This document shows positions 34,585 through 44,030 of a stretch of 64,000 nucleotides of DNA, piece by piece; positions within the stretch are counted from its first letter, which is position 1; each line of letters starts with the position of its first letter. The notes beneath the pieces were generated by a model, which saw only the letters and a program-made list of their open reading frames with translations, did not search any database and had not been told where the DNA came from. The stretch covers positions 1,293,736-1,357,735 of the forward strand of contig NZ_VUNZ01000001.1 in the NCBI RefSeq assembly GCF_008386505.1. The letters are read 5' to 3'. The stretch comes from Chryseobacterium sediminis. Lineage in GTDB: Bacteria; Bacteroidota; Bacteroidia; Flavobacteriales; Weeksellaceae. A program made the position numbers and the translations under genes.

Positions 34585-36003
34585 TTAAGGGATTAAATAA
34601 AATTTGGTGATATCCAGTTCCTGGGTAGATCTCATCAGTTCTATTCCCGCTCTTCTCTGGTTGAAAATGGCATTCTGATATTCCAGCTCCGAAGCTTCAA
34701 AATCATTTTCTGCATCAATAAGCTGAGAAGATTTGCTCATTCCGTACCGGAATTCTTTTTCTGCCTGTACAAGTGCATTTTTCGCCAGTTCTTTTTCTTT
34801 GGCCTTTAAGGTAATCTGTGCGGAAGCAATATCATAATTGGTTTGGTTATTCGCCAGATTCAGGGTCAGTTTTTTCAAGGCATCTTCTTTCTGGTTCTGC
34901 AATACTTCTTTTCCGACTTTAGCTGTTTCTTCAGCGTGTTTTCCTTCTTTACCGTCAAAAATTTCCCATTTAAAACCTACTCCTGCGGTGATTAATGGAA
35001 ATACGTTGATATTATTGGGTCTCCAATCCAGTTTTTTCCCTTCATATCCAAGTATTGGAACTGCCGGAATCACATTTTCTGAAGATTTGATTCTGTTTCC
35101 GTACAAGCCTATATAATATGCGGAAGCCATCAGCTGTACTTTAGGAATCATCCATGTTCTTTCGGCTTTTATTTTATAGTCTGCAGCGCTTATACCGTGT
35201 TCTAATGCACGGATTTCAGCTCTCTGTTCTATTCCTTTTTCTGCCGCAAGCAATTCTACGGGAGATAATACCGGATCAATCATTCTGAGCCTCTCTCTGC
35301 TGATTCCTGTTAAAATATAAAGCTGAGTAAGAAGCAGTTCCTTTTTCCCTTCATATTCTACCATTTTTGCATCTAAGGTGGCCTGAGCCAGTTCAATTTT
35401 CTTATGATCATAAGGAGTAATCAAACCATAACCAAGGGCTTTATCTGCTGTTTTTCTATTGATATCAAGCCTTTTTTTACTTTCATCCAGTACTTTTTTA
35501 GACTGATGAATCAAAGCCAGCTGATCATATGCTCTGGAAATGCTGGCAATCACCTCATCTTTTGTTTTCTCCAGCAGGATATCTTCTGATTTCTTTTTTT
35601 CTTCAACCGCTTTCTTCATGTACTTCACCTTCCCTCCTGAATACAGAAGCATTTTGGCATCTGCCTTGGCAATACCTGAAAATCCTGATACATTGAAATT
35701 ATTGTTGAAAGCTCCTTCCGGAATATTGATAAAGGGAGCGAGATTGAACTCCGGTGACGTAAGTCTTGCTGTTCCGTTGAGATAGCCGGCTTTACCGCTC
35801 AATTCCAAAGTAGGAAGAAAGATATCTTTCAGTTTGTGTTCGTCAAGATCGGTAAGTTTGTTTTGGGTCACCTGCATTTTGAGGTTCGAGTCCCGAACCA
35901 TAGCACTATCCAGAAGTTCTTTAAAATCCGGCGCAGACTGTGCCCAGCCAAAAGCGGGGAAAGCAAAAAAACTAAACGTAAAAATCAATAAATTGTTTTT
36001 CAT
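34585..36003 (-). CDS. TolC-family outer-membrane channel protein
   Basis: 472 residues with signal peptide ending FPAFGWAQ. TolC layout: PDFKELLDSAMVRDSNLKMQ repeat, long helices (KKAVEEKKKSEDILLEKTKD, YDQLALIHQSKKVLDESKKR), and the second repeat KLTLNLANNQTNYDIASAQITLKAKEKELA. It ends QELDITKFYLIP without a terminal aromatic. It forms the trimeric outer-membrane exit duct. First gene of the export operon. Confidence 0.93.
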   Translation of the reverse strand: MKNNLLIFTFSFFAFPAFGWAQSAPDFKELLDSAMVRDSNLKMQVTQNKLTDLDEHKLKDIFLPTLELSGKAGYLNGTARLTSPEFNLAPFINIPEGAFNNNFNVSGFSGIAKADAKMLLYSGGKVKYMKKAVEEKKKSEDILLEKTKDEVIASISRAYDQLALIHQSKKVLDESKKRLDINRKTADKALGYGLITPYDHKKIELAQATLDAKMVEYEGKKELLLTQLYILTGISRERLRMIDPVLSPVELLAAEKGIEQRAEIRALEHGISAADYKIKAERTWMIPKVQLMASAYYIGLYGNRIKSSENVIPAVPILGYEGKKLDWRPNNINVFPLITAGVGFKWEIFDGKEGKHAEETAKVGKEVLQNQKEDALKKLTLNLANNQTNYDIASAQITLKAKEKELAKNALVQAEKEFRYGMSKSSQLIDAENDFEASELEYQNAIFNQRRAGIELMRSTQELDITKFYLIP

Positions 36004-36273
36004 GGTTTATGTTTACAACAAATATAATGCAAAAAAAAGTAAAATCCTTCAAGATAATTCTACAATATGGTGAATTTAAAGTAAGTTTAAAATATGTTTA
36101 AGTTTAAAAGCTTATAAAATAAAGTTTTGCCCAAACCGTTTAAATGTTAATTAAAAACTAAAAAACTTTGAAAAAATATTTAACTCTACTTTTTTCACCA
36201 TAATTTTAAAGCAATTTCATCCGAAAATAAAAGGATTTAAAAGTACTCGACCGGAAAAACAAATTTTCGTATT

Positions 36274-36317
36274 TTATTCTTAGATTTGAAATTTAGATTC
36301 TTGCGGAGTGACAAACT
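36274..36317 (+). repeat. Dispersed intergenic repeat, copy 1
   Basis: Core AGATTCTTGCGGAGTGACAAAC with an upstream TTATTCTTAGATTTG. Matches copy 2 at 36532-36575 over about 44 bp with several substitutions. Confidence 0.5.
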
Positions 36318-36531
36318 GAGTGGATAAATTTTGGGGAATAACAAAAACGGCAAGATTTCCGAGAAATAGTATTCTATAGGAAATGGGTGATAAAAGATCA
36401 AAATTCTATCGGCTTTAGCCAAAAAACTATATTACAACGCAATGTCCGCAAAGTATTATGAATAGTTCGCAAGGGCGTTCTATTTAGCAAAGACAATGAG
36501 TGAAATCACTTAATAGGAATTGACTTTTTAT

Positions 36532-36575
36532 TTATTCTAGATTTTGGAAGCTGGATTCCTACGGAATGACAAACG
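36532..36575 (+). repeat. Dispersed intergenic repeat, copy 2
   Basis: Core GGATTCCTACGGAATGACAAAC with an upstream TTATTCTAGATTTTGG; same orientation as copy 1, 258 bp apart. Confidence 0.5.
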
Positions 36576-36620
36576 AAACGTTCAATTAATTCCAATTTGA
36601 TACTGTATAAAAAAACGAAA

Positions 36621-36644
36621 ACTCCTCACATCACTGTGAGGAGT
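36621..36644 (-). terminator. Rho-independent terminator of the ecotin gene
   Basis: Perfect 10-bp stem ACTCCTCACA/TGTGAGGAGT with loop TCAC; the adjoining plus-strand A-rich stretch becomes U-rich in the minus-strand transcript. Confidence 0.88.
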
Positions 36645-36670
36645 TCTCTGTATAATTATAATAAGCTGAT

Positions 36671-37159
36671 TTATCTTTGAACTGCTTTTTTCATTGCAAC
36701 ATCCGGGCGTAAAACTCTGTAACGAACTTCGATATCTTTCGGTACATAAAATACCAATGGAAGTTTACTGTTATATCTTACGGTTTCAGGCTTTAGAGTA
36801 ATAAACTTTTTAGTTTGTTTCTGCCCAGGGCATCCCATAAGAGTTCCTGCTGTTTCTCCTTTTGATTCTACTTCATAATAATTGTATCCCCATCCCTGAA
36901 GATCCTGAGTTTTCATTTCTCCCATCAGGAAGTAGTTGTTACAGTCTACCATTTTTTCAGTTCCTACAAAAAGTTCAACTTTTAAATCGTTTTCGTTTTT
37001 TGCTACGGGAAGCTGAATATATACTTGCTTATATCCTTCTTTAGCTTTTGGGAACATTTCAATCTGTAGTTTTTCAAACTTTTCTGCTTTCTTTTGCGCG
37101 AAAGCATTTACTCCTGCCATCAATACCAATCCTGTAATTAAAGTTTTAGTAAATTTCAT
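36671..37159 (-). CDS. eco: Ecotin, periplasmic serine protease inhibitor
   Basis: 162 residues. Signal peptide ending NAFAQ. Ecotin signatures: FPKAKEGYKQVYIQLP, LKVELFVGTEKMVDCN, LQGWGYNYYEVESK, the reactive loop GTLMGCPG, VRYNSKLPLVFYVP and VRYRVLRPDVAMKKAVQR. Cys73 and Cys110 match the disulfide that braces the reactive loop. Aligned with E. coli ecotin (T-M-M-A-C), the P1 residue is Leu107 and P1' Met108, so chymotrypsin- or elastase-like proteases are plausible targets. It protects periplasmic proteins from host or competitor proteases. It lies just downstream of the large alpha-2-macroglobulin gene in the same direction, separated by that gene's terminator. Confidence 0.93.
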   Translation of the reverse strand: MKFTKTLITGLVLMAGVNAFAQKKAEKFEKLQIEMFPKAKEGYKQVYIQLPVAKNENDLKVELFVGTEKMVDCNNYFLMGEMKTQDLQGWGYNYYEVESKGETAGTLMGCPGQKQTKKFITLKPETVRYNSKLPLVFYVPKDIEVRYRVLRPDVAMKKAVQR

Positions 37160-37270
37160 CTTTATAATTTTTTAATTTATATTTAACTAATTCCAAAAAC
37201 CATTCCAAAATTAAACAATTGTTTGATTTTTCGATTTAATTCTATTTTTGGGTACAATCTTTCAAAAAAA

Positions 37271-37293
37271 ACTGCAGTACTTTATACTGCAGT
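37271..37293 (-). terminator. Rho-independent terminator of the alpha-2-macroglobulin gene
   Basis: Perfect 9-bp stem ACTGCAGTA/TACTGCAGT with a 5-nt loop and an adjacent A7 run on the plus strand (U-run in the transcript). Confidence 0.88.
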
Positions 37294-37304
37294 CTATTTA
37301 TAAA

Positions 37305-40300
37305 TTATTCTGATATTGTTACATTACTTCCTTTTGTATGCGCATTCATCTGCGGTGCGTAGTAATTCTGCATGGTGGTAATTCCGTTGGAGAATTTTCC
37401 TGATGCATTGGCAACTACATCATATTCAAAAACATATTTTCCTTTCGGCATGTACTGAATATAGAAATTGGTAGAGGCATCTTTGGTCGACTGATAGTAT
37501 CCAAGATTATTTTTCCACTGATATCCTGATAATACATCTACAGGTTCAAATCCTGCCGCACGCATATCTTTAATATGGATAAATTCCATGGCTCTGTCTG
37601 TGTTCAGAATCATTCTTACGGTTACTTTATCCCCTACTTTCAATGGGGTTTCAGAAGAGATTTTCTGAAGCTCCTCTCCGTTTACGGTTTTCACTTTTTT
37701 GTAGAGTTCTTTTGTTACGGAAATATAGTTTTCAGAAGACTTGATTTTATCGAGATCTTCATAATACTGCCAGAACAATCCTCCCTGCACAATTCCGGGA
37801 CCAGGTTTTGTCACGGTTACGGTTGCTAGATTTTTGTCTACAGTTTCTGTCTTCACTGTTGATTTCACATAACCTGTAGCCTGTGTCTGAGGAGCCAATT
37901 CTTTTCCTCCCCAAACGATGGTAGCTTTATCACTGTCTGCTCCAGTCCATGATTTTCCCGAATTCAAGATAGTAAAGATCACTTCTGCCGTACCTCTTGA
38001 GCTTCCCCATGAGTTCACTTCCTTCTGCGTTACCAGCCATATTTTCATGTCTTCAATAAAGCTTTGGTCGTTAGGTTTTAACTTATTGAATGTTTCCAAT
38101 GCTCCTGCGTGGTTTACAACCTTTGAACCGAACCATCCCCAGTCATTCAGGTTTTGTTTCCAGTAAACACCCTGTGTTTTAGTATCTGTGGAGGTTTCTT
38201 TAAGATAAGTCATCAATTTATCAGACACCTCTTTCAGGCCGTAATCATTCATTAACAAGGCTGCACGGTGAAGTCCGAAGAATGTAAAATCTGTGATCTT
38301 AGCTGTTTTTGCTTTTTGTTTTACTAATGTTTTCAGAGCAGCACCTTTTCCTTTTAAAGGATATTGTTTTTCCCAGTAGTTCCTGGTATCAAGATAATCT
38401 ATAGTCCAGTTGTTCCAGACATTGCCTTTCTTCGCATCAAAATATTTGTTGACCTCATTATCCACATACTGAATCAGTTTAGCCGTAATAGCATTCTGGT
38501 CAGCACTTTGATAGTCTTTCACATTATCTTTTAACCACGAATTGATTTTTCCTAAGTTCTTAAGAATATACAATGAGGTACCGTAAGAACTTGGATAACC
38601 AGGATACCATGAGAACCCGCCATCCGGATTTTGCAGTTTTTTGAACTCATCCCAATCCTGACCGATAGAATTTTTCATCGTATTGACATCAAATAGTAAT
38701 GCCAGTTTCTGCATCTGCTCGCCTTCATTTTTACTTTCCAGTACCCAAGGGGTTTCTTCCAGTAAGAGTTGTTTCAGCTCCTGATTTTTTTCAAGATTTG
38801 AATTTAATAATCCTTTGTTCTGGTATTCTTCAAAAACCGTTTTCATTTTCGGGTTAGCTTTGAATATTTCTGCAGCCAGTACATCCGCAAACCATTTATT
38901 GAAGATCACTTCTGCTGAATTATTCTGATCATTTTTCAGACTTGGAAGGGCAAACATGATCTCCCAGATCGGATTGGTTGTAAGTTCTAACGTATTGGAA
39001 ACATTAGAAGCTGTTGTGGATGTATTATTTTTAAGATTGTCCAGTACAAATGTTTTGGTTTCTCCTTCTTTCACAAAAACAGGTACAGCATCCGTAACCA
39101 GCATTCTGTTTGGCAATACCGCAATAGCTTGCTGCTCACCGTCAGAATATTGTCCTGCTTTGGCAACCACTTTGAAAATAACAGAGGAAACATTGTCCGG
39201 AACTTTCACTTTCCATGTTAATGCACTGCTTCCGTTTTCATTCAAACTGAAGTTTTGTACTCCTGAATTCATTCCAAATTTTGAAGAAATATTCTCATTG
39301 GTAAAGGCATCTAGAATTTGTAACTCGGCTGAACCGTTTAGTTTTTTATCTGTAAGGTTGGATAACTTCGACTGCAAATTCAGCTCATCACCTTCTCTCA
39401 GGAATCTTGGATAGTTTGGAGTTACTGAAAATTCTTTCTGCGTTACCACTTCTTTTTCCAATGTGGCTGCTCTTGCATCTTTTGTGTGTGCAAGGAACAT
39501 CAGTTTCCATTTTGTCAATGCTTCCGGAGAAGTGAACTCGAAGTTTACATTTCCTTCAGCATCGGTTTTCAGATCCGGATAGAAGAATGCCGTTTCGTTC
39601 AGGTTTTGACGTACAGCTACTTTATCCATTTCTTTTTCTACATCATTTAACACTCCGCCTGCATTAGAAGCTATTGCATCTGTTACCATAGCTCCTTCTT
39701 GCGCTATAGGAGCAGCTGGAAGAGCAACCTTCGCATTCCTCATAGGTATGTAGCTTTCAACTTCTGAAGCAGTTACACTCTTAGGCTTAGGACAACCATT
39801 ATATTGAGCGGATCCAGGAACAGTAGGACAAGCATCATCTTTATCAATAATACCATCTTCGTCAGTATCGGCTCCGATACTCCATCTACCATCAAACCAG
39901 TTAAACTGCGGAACCTGTACATATCTGTCTTCAAAATATCTCAGCCTTTTCTGATAGTTTTGCTGTTGAAGGTAATTATTGACTCCATAAGAAGTAACAA
40001 TCACAAATGGGGTGTACAATTTTCTCCAGTTAAAACTGTTTGCCGCAAACTGATCCAGAGACATATCATACATATTGGCCAATACCTCAGCATTGATCTT
40101 TTCGTTATCATTTCCGGTTACTTTTACCGTCCATTTTTCCTTAGAATTCGGTTCCAGTTTATCTCTGAAGGTAACCGTTTCAATTTTTAAAGGTTTTTCT
40201 GTGTCTTTTATATTTAATCCTACAGATTCTGTTTTTACATCATTAAATGCTACCAGCTGGAACTGCAGATTCAGTGTGGAAACACTTTTGTCTTTAGGAA

Positions 40301-43253
40301 CTTCAACTGTATATTCTAATATTCCTTTTTTGAGCTGACGAACTTCTGAAACCGTTTTTCCGGATCCGTCCTGTACAAAAACATTGACCAATGCATCAGG
40401 AATTACTGAGAATACATATACCGTAACCTTCTCTCCTCTTGATACTTCTTCTTTCGGAGCAATAACCGTCAGGAATGTTTTTTGAGCCGGCTTTAAAGAG
40501 GCTTTATCCCAAACGCTGAAATACTGAGCTGTTTTTATTGTGTCTTTCCCTTCGATATTGAAAAGTTCAAGCTGGTAATCTCCTGCTTCCAGTTTTCCCA
40601 GATCAAGATTTGCTGCAGGTTGTGAATTGTCAGCAGATGGCTGCTGTTGTCTTTCAACTAATACTTTTTCCGTTTTCCAGTTCTTGATTTCATCGTTCTT
40701 ATCAAACAGATCATGAGGAAATTTGCTGATGAATTCTTCTTTTGAATATTTCGGAAGATTCTGCACATCAGATTTAAAATTATCCCTGAAAATTCTGTCC
40801 GGAGCGATCAGTTTTGACAGCTTAACCTGATAGGTTTTTTTAAGATTCTGATCATTATAATTCTTGGTTTCCACCTTTACTTTTATATTTTCATCTGCAA
40901 AAGTATTGGCGATATTTTCTGCCTGAATGTAATGAGAAACGGATGCTACTTTTAATTGTGTATTTGCAGTCTGTGTTTCTCCATTAATGTCTGTAACAGA
41001 AGCATTGATGGCATAGTTATCAATTTGTATTCCTTCCAGTTTTTCATCTTTTTTAAGCTCTAAACGGATCGTAAACTCCCCTTTTTCATTGGTCTTTGCC
41101 TCACCCAGAATTGAGTTTTCATTATCATTATCCTGTGGATACCAGCTGAAATATCTCCATCTGATATTCTGTTTCTTAATTTCGTAGTTTACTGTGGTAT
41201 TATTCAGCGGAACGCCAGAGAACATTACGGCTTTCCCTTTCAGTTCTATGGTCTGTCCGTATTTGTATTCCTCTTTTACCGGATCAAAAGTGACTTCAAA
41301 CTTCGGTCTCTTGTATTCTTCTACTCTGAAGTTTTTATATCCCTGACTTTCACCTTCTATTCTCAGGTAAAAATTACCGTTCAGCTTCCCTTTTGGAAGA
41401 ATGAAACTTCCATGATAAGAACCAAACTCATTGGTAGTAAATTCCTGTGAAGAAACCTCTTCACTATTGGTATTTAACAAAGTTATTTTTTGTTTTAATC
41501 CTGAAAGAACAGATTCAACTTCTTTATTGATTCTGGTATTAATCACCTTGAAATAAACAGTCTGTCCGGGACGGTAAATCCCTCTGTCTATGAAAATCTG
41601 AGCAGTTGAACGGGTTTCTTTGTTGGGATTATAATCGTCAGCATAGCCTCTGTTTCCATAGACCTGCATGATTTGGAAATCATTTGTTTTAGGCTGCTGG
41701 ATCAGGAAAGTACGGTAGTAGTCTTTACTTTCAGTAGAAGGGAATTTAAATACTCCTTTTTCATTGGTTTTACCCTCAATTTTATTTAATGTTGTATTAG
41801 AAACAAATTCATAAAATCTAAGCCCTTCATTGGTTATTGGTTTTCCGTTTTCACTATTAACCAGTTTCAACTCATCAGAAAGAGGACTTCTGTCTGTTTT
41901 AGACTGATAAATAATTTTGTTTCCTGAAACCAGAAAATAAAGATTCTGTCTGGAGTCTGAATCTTTCATGTCAGCTCCGGCAACAGTAAATTCTGCTACA
42001 TATACTCCTGAAGGAAGTGGTTTCACTTCCAGTGAAGTTATGTGATTCTGATAATCCTTAGGATCCGGAAGCTGGAATGTTTCTTTCCTTACCAGATTCT
42101 TTTTTAGTTTCCCGAAAGTATCGGAGTAAGAGTTCTGGATGTATTGAAGCAGTGAGGTAAAATCATCTTTTACTTCATAAATATTCAGGGTAAACTCTGA
42201 TACATTCTGATATTGTGCAACAAAATGAATTGGCAGGTTATTCTGAGTCTGAGCTTCATATTTTAAAGTCAGATATGGATTTACAATCTGAGCTTCCTTA
42301 CTTTTGATATTCTCAATAAATGGAGATTTCGGATATTCGTTTTTAGCCTGGGCAGCCAGTGCAATAGCTTCTTTAGGTTTCTTCTTGCCCACAAGTTCAT
42401 CCATGATCTCTCCTATGATCATCACTTTATAATCCCCTTCTACATTAGATTTTAAAAGATTCTGAAGCTGTTCAAGCTTATCTTTGCAGTGATTGAAATT
42501 ACAATTTTCTGTAATCTTTTCTTTCATGAAATACAGCTTTGCATTTCCGGTATTCTGAGCAATCAGTTCATCATAAATTGCATTGATCACAGTACGGTTT
42601 ACTGTCAGTTCATTTTTTGTAAAAATATTATTTTCAGATAAAAACTCTACTTTCTTTATGGCATACCAGTCAGACAATGTTGGAAAATAGGCTATATCTC
42701 CTGTTCCGGAAAATATATTCTTATACTTTTCCAGAGAAATCTTTTTCATTTCAGGTTTTTCCTGATCAAGTTCCTGAAAGCTTTTAGTCAGATAATTTTT
42801 AAAATCAAGCTTGCTCCAGGTTTCAATCTGTGCAATATCCTGAGAATTAATATTCGTTCTTCCATTTATTTTCCATGAGTTCTGATTGTAATGATCCATG
42901 AAAAAACCATTCAGTAAAACCTTGTATACCAGTTTGCCTTCTCCACTAAGTTTACCTTCTGCATCTTTAAGCTTTTTAAAAAACTGGGAAGTAGAATCGT
43001 TTTGATCATCATCCACCGTCTGGTTTACAATACTGAATTCCGCTTTCAGAGAACGGATCAGTTCAAAAGCATTATTTTCTTTCATGGCTTGTTTTTGTAT
43101 GTCTAAAATAATGGGAAGATTAGATTTATAAGCTCCTTTCGTGCTGTTTTCAGCAATTTTTTTCCACTGGGTATCGTAATATTTCTGTGCGGATACCATT
43201 GAAAAGCTCATCATTATAAGCAAAAGCATAAAAATCTTGGAAAATCTTTTCAT
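37305..43253 (-). CDS. Alpha-2-macroglobulin family protein (MG2/A2M domains), thioester motif absent
   Basis: 1982 residues. Signal peptide MKRFSKIFMLLLIMMSFSMVSAQ; no lipobox. A ~450-residue N-terminal region precedes the MG domains. The MG2 domain lies near residue 545-640 (TAQIFIDRGIYRPGQTVYFKV). The A2M domain is near 1225 (FFYPDLKTDAEGNVNFEF, EALTKWKLMFLAHTKDAR), followed by an alpha-toroid region and a C-terminal receptor-like domain. No C-x-E-Q thioester motif occurs anywhere; the equivalent place reads ALPSLKNDQNNS. An insertion near 1125-1150 (DTDEDGIIDKDDACPTVPGS) is a thrombospondin type 3-like calcium-binding repeat. Probably a periplasmic protease trap or envelope protein, as for YfaS-type A2Ms. 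Divergent, with only 18 bp to the next gene. Confidence 0.93.
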   Translation of the reverse strand: MKRFSKIFMLLLIMMSFSMVSAQKYYDTQWKKIAENSTKGAYKSNLPIILDIQKQAMKENNAFELIRSLKAEFSIVNQTVDDDQNDSTSQFFKKLKDAEGKLSGEGKLVYKVLLNGFFMDHYNQNSWKINGRTNINSQDIAQIETWSKLDFKNYLTKSFQELDQEKPEMKKISLEKYKNIFSGTGDIAYFPTLSDWYAIKKVEFLSENNIFTKNELTVNRTVINAIYDELIAQNTGNAKLYFMKEKITENCNFNHCKDKLEQLQNLLKSNVEGDYKVMIIGEIMDELVGKKKPKEAIALAAQAKNEYPKSPFIENIKSKEAQIVNPYLTLKYEAQTQNNLPIHFVAQYQNVSEFTLNIYEVKDDFTSLLQYIQNSYSDTFGKLKKNLVRKETFQLPDPKDYQNHITSLEVKPLPSGVYVAEFTVAGADMKDSDSRQNLYFLVSGNKIIYQSKTDRSPLSDELKLVNSENGKPITNEGLRFYEFVSNTTLNKIEGKTNEKGVFKFPSTESKDYYRTFLIQQPKTNDFQIMQVYGNRGYADDYNPNKETRSTAQIFIDRGIYRPGQTVYFKVINTRINKEVESVLSGLKQKITLLNTNSEEVSSQEFTTNEFGSYHGSFILPKGKLNGNFYLRIEGESQGYKNFRVEEYKRPKFEVTFDPVKEEYKYGQTIELKGKAVMFSGVPLNNTTVNYEIKKQNIRWRYFSWYPQDNDNENSILGEAKTNEKGEFTIRLELKKDEKLEGIQIDNYAINASVTDINGETQTANTQLKVASVSHYIQAENIANTFADENIKVKVETKNYNDQNLKKTYQVKLSKLIAPDRIFRDNFKSDVQNLPKYSKEEFISKFPHDLFDKNDEIKNWKTEKVLVERQQQPSADNSQPAANLDLGKLEAGDYQLELFNIEGKDTIKTAQYFSVWDKASLKPAQKTFLTVIAPKEEVSRGEKVTVYVFSVIPDALVNVFVQDGSGKTVSEVRQLKKGILEYTVEVPKDKSVSTLNLQFQLVAFNDVKTESVGLNIKDTEKPLKIETVTFRDKLEPNSKEKWTVKVTGNDNEKINAEVLANMYDMSLDQFAANSFNWRKLYTPFVIVTSYGVNNYLQQQNYQKRLRYFEDRYVQVPQFNWFDGRWSIGADTDEDGIIDKDDACPTVPGSAQYNGCPKPKSVTASEVESYIPMRNAKVALPAAPIAQEGAMVTDAIASNAGGVLNDVEKEMDKVAVRQNLNETAFFYPDLKTDAEGNVNFEFTSPEALTKWKLMFLAHTKDARAATLEKEVVTQKEFSVTPNYPRFLREGDELNLQSKLSNLTDKKLNGSAELQILDAFTNENISSKFGMNSGVQNFSLNENGSSALTWKVKVPDNVSSVIFKVVAKAGQYSDGEQQAIAVLPNRMLVTDAVPVFVKEGETKTFVLDNLKNNTSTTASNVSNTLELTTNPIWEIMFALPSLKNDQNNSAEVIFNKWFADVLAAEIFKANPKMKTVFEEYQNKGLLNSNLEKNQELKQLLLEETPWVLESKNEGEQMQKLALLFDVNTMKNSIGQDWDEFKKLQNPDGGFSWYPGYPSSYGTSLYILKNLGKINSWLKDNVKDYQSADQNAITAKLIQYVDNEVNKYFDAKKGNVWNNWTIDYLDTRNYWEKQYPLKGKGAALKTLVKQKAKTAKITDFTFFGLHRAALLMNDYGLKEVSDKLMTYLKETSTDTKTQGVYWKQNLNDWGWFGSKVVNHAGALETFNKLKPNDQSFIEDMKIWLVTQKEVNSWGSSRGTAEVIFTILNSGKSWTGADSDKATIVWGGKELAPQTQATGYVKSTVKTETVDKNLATVTVTKPGPGIVQGGLFWQYYEDLDKIKSSENYISVTKELYKKVKTVNGEELQKISSETPLKVGDKVTVRMILNTDRAMEFIHIKDMRAAGFEPVDVLSGYQWKNNLGYYQSTKDASTNFYIQYMPKGKYVFEYDVVANASGKFSNGITTMQNYYAPQMNAHTKGSNVTISE

Positions 43254-43271
43254 ATATATTAATTTTGATAA

Positions 43272-44027
43272 ATGAACATTTTAAAAATACTGAAAAAAAC
43301 GGTCATAGACAGTCAACTTTATGTCTCTCTTATGGGAACTCTTTTTGCAGTATTTTTCATGAAAGAGCAAAACACATTCCGTTTCCCTACCTTTGCATTA
43401 ATTTTTATCACTTATTTCAGTGGTTATCTGTATACTAAATATCAATACACCAAACATTTTTTTAAAATAGTAATTGTAAATGCAATAGCAGGAGTTGTAT
43501 GTGCCTTTTTAATCATTCACAATCACAATGAAATAAGACTTTTGAAATGGTTTATTATTGTAGTATTAGGTCTGCTTTATAACAGCTTTTTTCTTGATGT
43601 TTATATTCGGAAAATCCCGTTGCTTAAAGTTTTTTATGTGGGATTAGTTTGGGCTTTAGTCAACTGCTGGCTCACACTTCCGGAATTCAGTGTACCTATT
43701 TTCCTGATCAGTTTTTTCTTTATCACCGCTCTTGTACTTCCTTTTGATATCCGGGACATGAATAGCGATACTGTAAAGACCTTTCCTATGCTGATAGGGG
43801 TTCAGAATACCAAATACATTGCTTATGCACTTGTTTTCATAAGTAGTATCATCTCAATTTTCTATCTTAAACCAGAATACGCCATAGCTTTTTTTATGTC
43901 AAGCATCATAACTTATATTTTCATCTATTTCTCTGAAAACAAAAGAGATGATACCTATTTTTCATTCGGGGTGGAAACTTGTTCGGCACTTCCTTTTTTA
44001 TTTTTACTAATAATGGAGTATTTTTGA
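43272..44027 (+). CDS. UbiA-like prenyltransferase-fold membrane protein
   Basis: 251 residues with about eight transmembrane helices. The second Asp-rich motif of UbiA enzymes is recognisable (LPFDIRDMNSDTVKTFPMLIG, cf. D-x-x-D with a following T-x-P), but the first (N-D-x-x-D) is not: the corresponding loop reads FSGYLYTKYQYTKHF. It may be a divergent or catalytically altered member. It precedes recF by 3 bp in the same direction. Its ATG is 18 bp from the divergent alpha-2-macroglobulin start. Confidence 0.75.
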   Translation: MNILKILKKTVIDSQLYVSLMGTLFAVFFMKEQNTFRFPTFALIFITYFSGYLYTKYQYTKHFFKIVIVNAIAGVVCAFLIIHNHNEIRLLKWFIIVVLGLLYNSFFLDVYIRKIPLLKVFYVGLVWALVNCWLTLPEFSVPIFLISFFFITALVLPFDIRDMNSDTVKTFPMLIGVQNTKYIAYALVFISSIISIFYLKPEYAIAFFMSSIITYIFIYFSENKRDDTYFSFGVETCSALPFLFLLIMEYF

Positions 44028-44030
44028 CGA

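Larger units (their letters stand above)
36004..36670. other. 667-bp intergenic region upstream of the TolC operon and downstream of ecotin
   Basis: AT-rich and non-coding as far as I can see. It holds two related ~44-bp repeats (36274-36317 and 36532-36575) and the ecotin terminator (36621-36644). A short minus-strand frame at 36237-36422 spans the first repeat and has no recognisable product. The 90 bp just upstream of TolC presumably hold the promoter, but no good -7/-33 pair was identified. Confidence 0.6.

Noticed and set aside
36237..36422. 60-codon minus-strand frame in the 36.0-36.7 kb gap
   Set aside because: Spans a dispersed repeat, hydrophobic and low-complexity, without homology or start signals.
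37305..43253. A classical thioester A2M
   Set aside because: No C-x-E-Q motif anywhere in the protein; the few cysteines lie in other contexts.
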